DNA of 64,000 nucleotides from UBA117 sp049975245 (GTDB lineage Archaea > Methanobacteriota > Methanobacteria > Methanobacteriales > Methanobacteriaceae): assembly GCA_049975245.1 (NCBI GenBank), contig JBNGDB010000005.1:62001-126000 (forward strand), written 5' to 3'. The stretch's first letter is position 1. The number at the start of each line of letters is the position of its first letter. Positions 61,498 to 64,000 of this stretch are shown in pieces. The translations under genes and the position numbers were made by a program. The notes beneath the pieces were generated by a model. The model saw only the letters and a list, made by a program, of their open reading frames with translations, searched no databases and was not told the origin of the DNA.

Positions 61498-62433
61498 TTA
61501 TAATGTAACACCCATATCTAACTGTTCTGTTAATTCTTTGTATCTGTTTCTTATGGTTACTTCAGTCACACCAGCAATATCTGCCACATCTCTTTGAGTT
61601 TTTCTTTCACCTAAAAGAACTGAAGCAATGTACAACGCTGCAGCTGCAACGCCAGTTGGACCTCTTCCAGATGTCAAACCTTTTTCCATAGCTTTTTCGA
61701 TGATTTCGATAGCTTTAGATTGAACTTCACCAGAAAGTCCTAATTCGCTGGCAAATCTTGGTACGTAATCAACAGGAGAAGTTGGAGGTAATTTAATGTT
61801 TAATTCCCTGGTTAAGAATCTGTATGTTCTTCCGACTTCTTTTTTACTTACTCTAGATACTTCAGCTATTTCGTCTAAAGTACGAGGTACGTTACAACGT
61901 CTGCATGCTGCATATAATGAAGCCGCTACAACTCCTTCAATACTTCTTCCCCTAATAAGTTTATTTTCAACAGCACTCCGATATACCACAGATGCTGCTT
62001 CCCTTACACTTCTAGGAAGACCTAGTCTTGAAGAATCTCTATCTAGTTCACTTAGGGCAAAGGCCAGATTTCTTTCAGTAGCACCAGATATTCTAATTTT
62101 TCGCTGCCATTTCCGCAGACGATACCATTGTGCTCTGTTTCTAGCAGGGATATCTCTACCATAGATATCTTTATTTCTCCAGTCGATCATGGTGCTTAAA
62201 CCTTTATCGTGAATGGTATAGGTTATAGGCGCACCTACCCTGGTTCTTTTGTCCCTTTGTTCGTGGTCAAATGCTCTCCACTCCGGGCCCATGTCTACCA
62301 GGTTGTCGTCGATGACTAAACCACAAGCTCCACAAACTATTTCAGCACGTTCATAATCGCCGATAAGCTTTTCTGAACCACATTCTGGGCATTTTGTTTC
62401 TACTTTTTCTATTTCAGAAACATCATACTTCAT
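61498..62433 (-). CDS. tfb: Transcription initiation factor TFB
   Basis: Recruits RNA polymerase to TBP-bound promoters. The 311-residue protein has an N-terminal zinc ribbon (CPECGSEKLI and CGACGLVI), the B-finger region, and two cyclin-like repeats (about 110-200 and 210-300) with the C-terminal helix-turn-helix (DVADIAGVTEVTIRNRYKEL) that reads the BRE. The ATG at 62433 overlaps the gar1 stop as ATGA and follows AAGGA, so it is preferred to an ATG nine codons upstream inside gar1. Confidence 0.96.
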   Translation of the reverse strand: MKYDVSEIEKVETKCPECGSEKLIGDYERAEIVCGACGLVIDDNLVDMGPEWRAFDHEQRDKRTRVGAPITYTIHDKGLSTMIDWRNKDIYGRDIPARNRAQWYRLRKWQRKIRISGATERNLAFALSELDRDSSRLGLPRSVREAASVVYRSAVENKLIRGRSIEGVVAASLYAACRRCNVPRTLDEIAEVSRVSKKEVGRTYRFLTRELNIKLPPTSPVDYVPRFASELGLSGEVQSKAIEIIEKAMEKGLTSGRGPTGVAAAALYIASVLLGERKTQRDVADIAGVTEVTIRNRYKELTEQLDMGVTL

Positions 62434-62708
62434 TTTTTCCTTCGTTTTCTTCGCCCCCATTTTTTCACAGGTTTTGTACCTACATACAATACCTCTCCAA
62501 CTCGGTTTTCAAGGTTTTTAGAATTTATTGCACGGTTGGGTTTTATGGTAATATAAGGTTCCTTGGTTGGACCGAAAATATCGTGAATTCTACCAAGATT
62601 TTTTTTATTCTTAGTGAAAACAGGGAGTCCAAAACCAGGTGTTTGCCTGGATCTAACTATAATATTACCTTTATTGGAGATATGTGAAATATTACCCAAT
62701 TTTTTCAT
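62430..62708 (-). CDS. gar1: H/ACA RNA-protein component Gar1
   Basis: A 92-residue beta-barrel subunit of the H/ACA guide-RNA pseudouridylation complex that loosens the Cbf5 thumb. It shows RSRQTPGFGLPVF, GRIHDIFGPTKEPYITIKP and VGEVLYVG, and a basic Lys/Arg tail (KKWGRRKRRKK). It is upstream of and translationally coupled to tfb, a pairing known in euryarchaea. A strong box A lies upstream at 62755-62767. Confidence 0.94.
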   Translation of the reverse strand: MKKLGNISHISNKGNIIVRSRQTPGFGLPVFTKNKKNLGRIHDIFGPTKEPYITIKPNRAINSKNLENRVGEVLYVGTKPVKKWGRRKRRKK

Positions 62709-62754
62709 GTAAAAAACCGAAACTTTTATATATTATTATAGTATGCTAAAGTCA

Positions 62755-62767
62755 TATATAAACCTTT
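62755..62767 (-). promoter_or_regulatory. Strong promoter (BRE/TATA) of gar1-tfb
   Basis: On the minus strand AAAGGTTTATATA, preceded by TCG, is a near-ideal archaeal BRE plus box A. It lies 47-59 bp before the gar1 ATG, so the leader would be about 20-25 nt. Confidence 0.65.
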
Positions 62768-62828
62768 CGATAGAAATAAATGTAAAATAAATTTATATAA
62801 AAAATAGTTTATGATATCAAAATTTTAT

Positions 62829-62841
62829 AAAGGTTTATATA
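62829..62841 (+). promoter_or_regulatory. Orphan plus-strand promoter identical to the gar1 element
   Basis: AAAGGTTTATATA on the plus strand is the same 13-mer as the gar1 promoter, pointing away from it. Downstream lie only 42 bp of AT-rich DNA and then the 3' end of the UPF0104 gene on the opposite strand; no plus-strand gene is seen. Confidence 0.45.
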
Positions 62842-62882
62842 CCCATTAAATTTTCCATTCTAATCTAATTAAAATTTAAAAC

Positions 62883-63941
62883 TTAAACCGATGCCGCCCT
62901 ATTACGCTTAATAAGTTTTGCATAGTAAAAAGCAGCTCCTGCACCAACAAAAGTAATCGCAAAATAACTGGCCAAACGATCTATTATACTGGCAGCTAGA
63001 ACTACATCAGCTGGCACACCAACCACAGCAAAAAGACCCACCATGGTGGCTTCCCTAATTCCCCATGCTCCAGGGAGAATAGGAAGCAGTGATATCAATA
63101 TTGCCACTGTATATATAATAATTAAGGGGATTACAGGAGGGGCTGTACCTAATGCTAAAAAACAAACGTAGATCCTAAACACATCTATACCCCACATTCC
63201 GAAAGAAATTAAGAAGTTGATAATAAATATCTTTTTATCCTCTAAAGCGTGTAGAAAGCCGCTTGAAAATCTATTAACATACAAAATTAATTTATCTTTG
63301 ATTTCGGAGAAATCAAGGCTTTTTTTAGTGAATTTGGTAATGTAAGGGAAAATGGATTTAGCTATTTTAATTATAATTCTTTGAGCTATGTCCTTATTTA
63401 GTCCGGCGTATATCAGAATTACAAAAAATATCATGGTTATGAAAATTATAAAACTTAGAATTAACCTGGTTGCTAGATTGATATTCCAACCTAAAATAAA
63501 GAATGCCGCAAATAGTGAAATTATAACAAATGGAAAAAATTCAAAAACTCGATCTGCAGTTGAAGAAGCAAAACCAATTTCAAAAGGAGTGCCTTCAAGT
63601 TCCCTCAATAAATATGCTCTTAATGGTTCGCCACCAGCTGCTCCGGGAGTGACGTTGTTTCCAAATAGACTTGCCAGAAGCATTACTAAAATTCTTTTAA
63701 ATTTAGGAGCTTTATCTACTACATTAAGAATAAGCTTCCAACGAAAAGCCCATAATATTGTAATACTACCCTCTAAAAGAAAATTTAAAAGAAGGAACTC
63801 CCAACTGGTACGTCTTAAAACATTTAAAATGTCATTTATACCAATTAAAAAAGATATGGCAAATATAATAAATGCTGCTACTGCGAAAGAAAGTATTATC
63901 TTCCATTTGTGCTTCTTTATTCTATCATAAGTACTGCTCAT
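62883..63941 (-). CDS. UPF0104/AglD-like flippase-type membrane protein
   Basis: A 352-residue membrane protein with about eight to nine helices, matching the lysylphosphatidylglycerol-synthase transmembrane-region/UPF0104 family. Motifs include WAFRWKLILN, LFGNNVTPGAAGGEPLRAYLLRE near 95-115, and the C-terminal LLPILPGAWGIREATMVGLF and DRLASYFAITFVGAGAAFYYAK. Relatives include AglD of haloarchaeal N-glycosylation and bacterial lipid flippases. The substrate is unknown; a role with surface glycolipids is inference. GAGG-N6-ATG supports the start. Confidence 0.83.
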   Translation of the reverse strand: MSSTYDRIKKHKWKIILSFAVAAFIIFAISFLIGINDILNVLRRTSWEFLLLNFLLEGSITILWAFRWKLILNVVDKAPKFKRILVMLLASLFGNNVTPGAAGGEPLRAYLLRELEGTPFEIGFASSTADRVFEFFPFVIISLFAAFFILGWNINLATRLILSFIIFITMIFFVILIYAGLNKDIAQRIIIKIAKSIFPYITKFTKKSLDFSEIKDKLILYVNRFSSGFLHALEDKKIFIINFLISFGMWGIDVFRIYVCFLALGTAPPVIPLIIIYTVAILISLLPILPGAWGIREATMVGLFAVVGVPADVVLAASIIDRLASYFAITFVGAGAAFYYAKLIKRNRAASV

Positions 63942-64000
63942 GGAGATCCTCGATAATTAGTATAAATTTATAAATAAATTAAAATATTTAGAATCATGGC

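Noticed and set aside
62433..62460. Upstream ATG of tfb giving nine extra residues
   Set aside because: It lies in the Lys/Arg tail of gar1; the ATGA overlap and AAGGA support the downstream ATG.
1..64000. CRISPR array, insertion sequence or prophage
   Set aside because: No regularly spaced repeats, transposase, integrase or phage structural genes were found; the window is mostly conserved chromosomal genes.

Overview
The window is about 64 kb of AT-rich DNA from a methanogenic archaeon, almost certainly a member of the Methanobacteriales (Methanobacterium-like). The evidence is the combination of archaeal information genes (TFB, Gar1, aRF1, aIF5A, NOG1-type GTPase), methanogen cofactor genes (beta-RFA-P synthase for methanopterin, MfnD and MfnF for methanofuran, CfbE for F430, a homoaconitase small subunit for coenzyme B), archaeal lipid genes (tetraether synthase, CarS), and a secreted protein with pseudomurein-binding repeats, a feature of the pseudomurein-walled orders. 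Genus level is inference. No rRNA, tRNA, CRISPR array, transposase or prophage was seen. Ribosome binding sites follow GGAGG-N7-start or GGTG-N5-start, and many genes overlap by ATGA or TAATG, so the operons are compact.

Layout: 0-3.9 kb (minus) carries pcm (partial), an HVO_0476-type zinc-ribbon gene, hacB, beta-RFA-P synthase and tes. carS diverges from tes. 5-9.4 kb holds a membrane-anchored zinc-amidohydrolase-like gene, mfnF, mfnD and wecC. 9.5-16.2 kb holds wecB, a DUF460 nuclease-like gene, a divergent phosphohexomutase, an NDP-sugar pyrophosphorylase and truA. 16.3-20 kb holds an EamA transporter, hisA, a half-length PEP-synthase-like gene and ribL. 20-32 kb contains two secreted cell-wall genes around argC, flavodoxin, secFD, two paralogous Ca/Na exchangers, a stress protein, a lipoprotein and pyrI. 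32-35.3 kb is a sulfur and electron-transfer operon (GMC flavoprotein, ferredoxin, aspartate-semialdehyde sulfurtransferase). 35.7-39.2 kb is tldD-AMMECR1-NOG1-hsp20. 39-45 kb has a ThiN-HIT fusion, DUF2124/DUF447, adenine deaminase and an ornithine-cyclodeaminase-type gene. 45-53 kb has agmatinase, aIF5A, pyruvoyl arginine decarboxylase, FBPase/IMPase, nadK, cfbE, hemC, a Gfo/Idh dehydrogenase and gfcR. 53-64 kb has aRF1, an M24 peptidase, pyrH, YbjQ-like genes, three transport genes, gar1-tfb and a UPF0104 flippase-like protein.

The most interesting signals are: (1) a Tyr/Lys/Trp-rich repeat module, homologous between two otherwise unrelated secreted enzymes, one combining a glycosidase-like barrel, pseudomurein-binding repeats and a transglutaminase-type peptidase, the other a zinc amidohydrolase; (2) three genes whose Shine-Dalgarno motif points at a non-canonical codon (ATA, ACG, CTG) at exactly the standard spacing; (3) a ThiN-HIT fusion; (4) a back-to-back pair of identical 13-bp promoter elements beside gar1, one of which drives no visible gene; (5) a polyamine/aIF5A neighbourhood.
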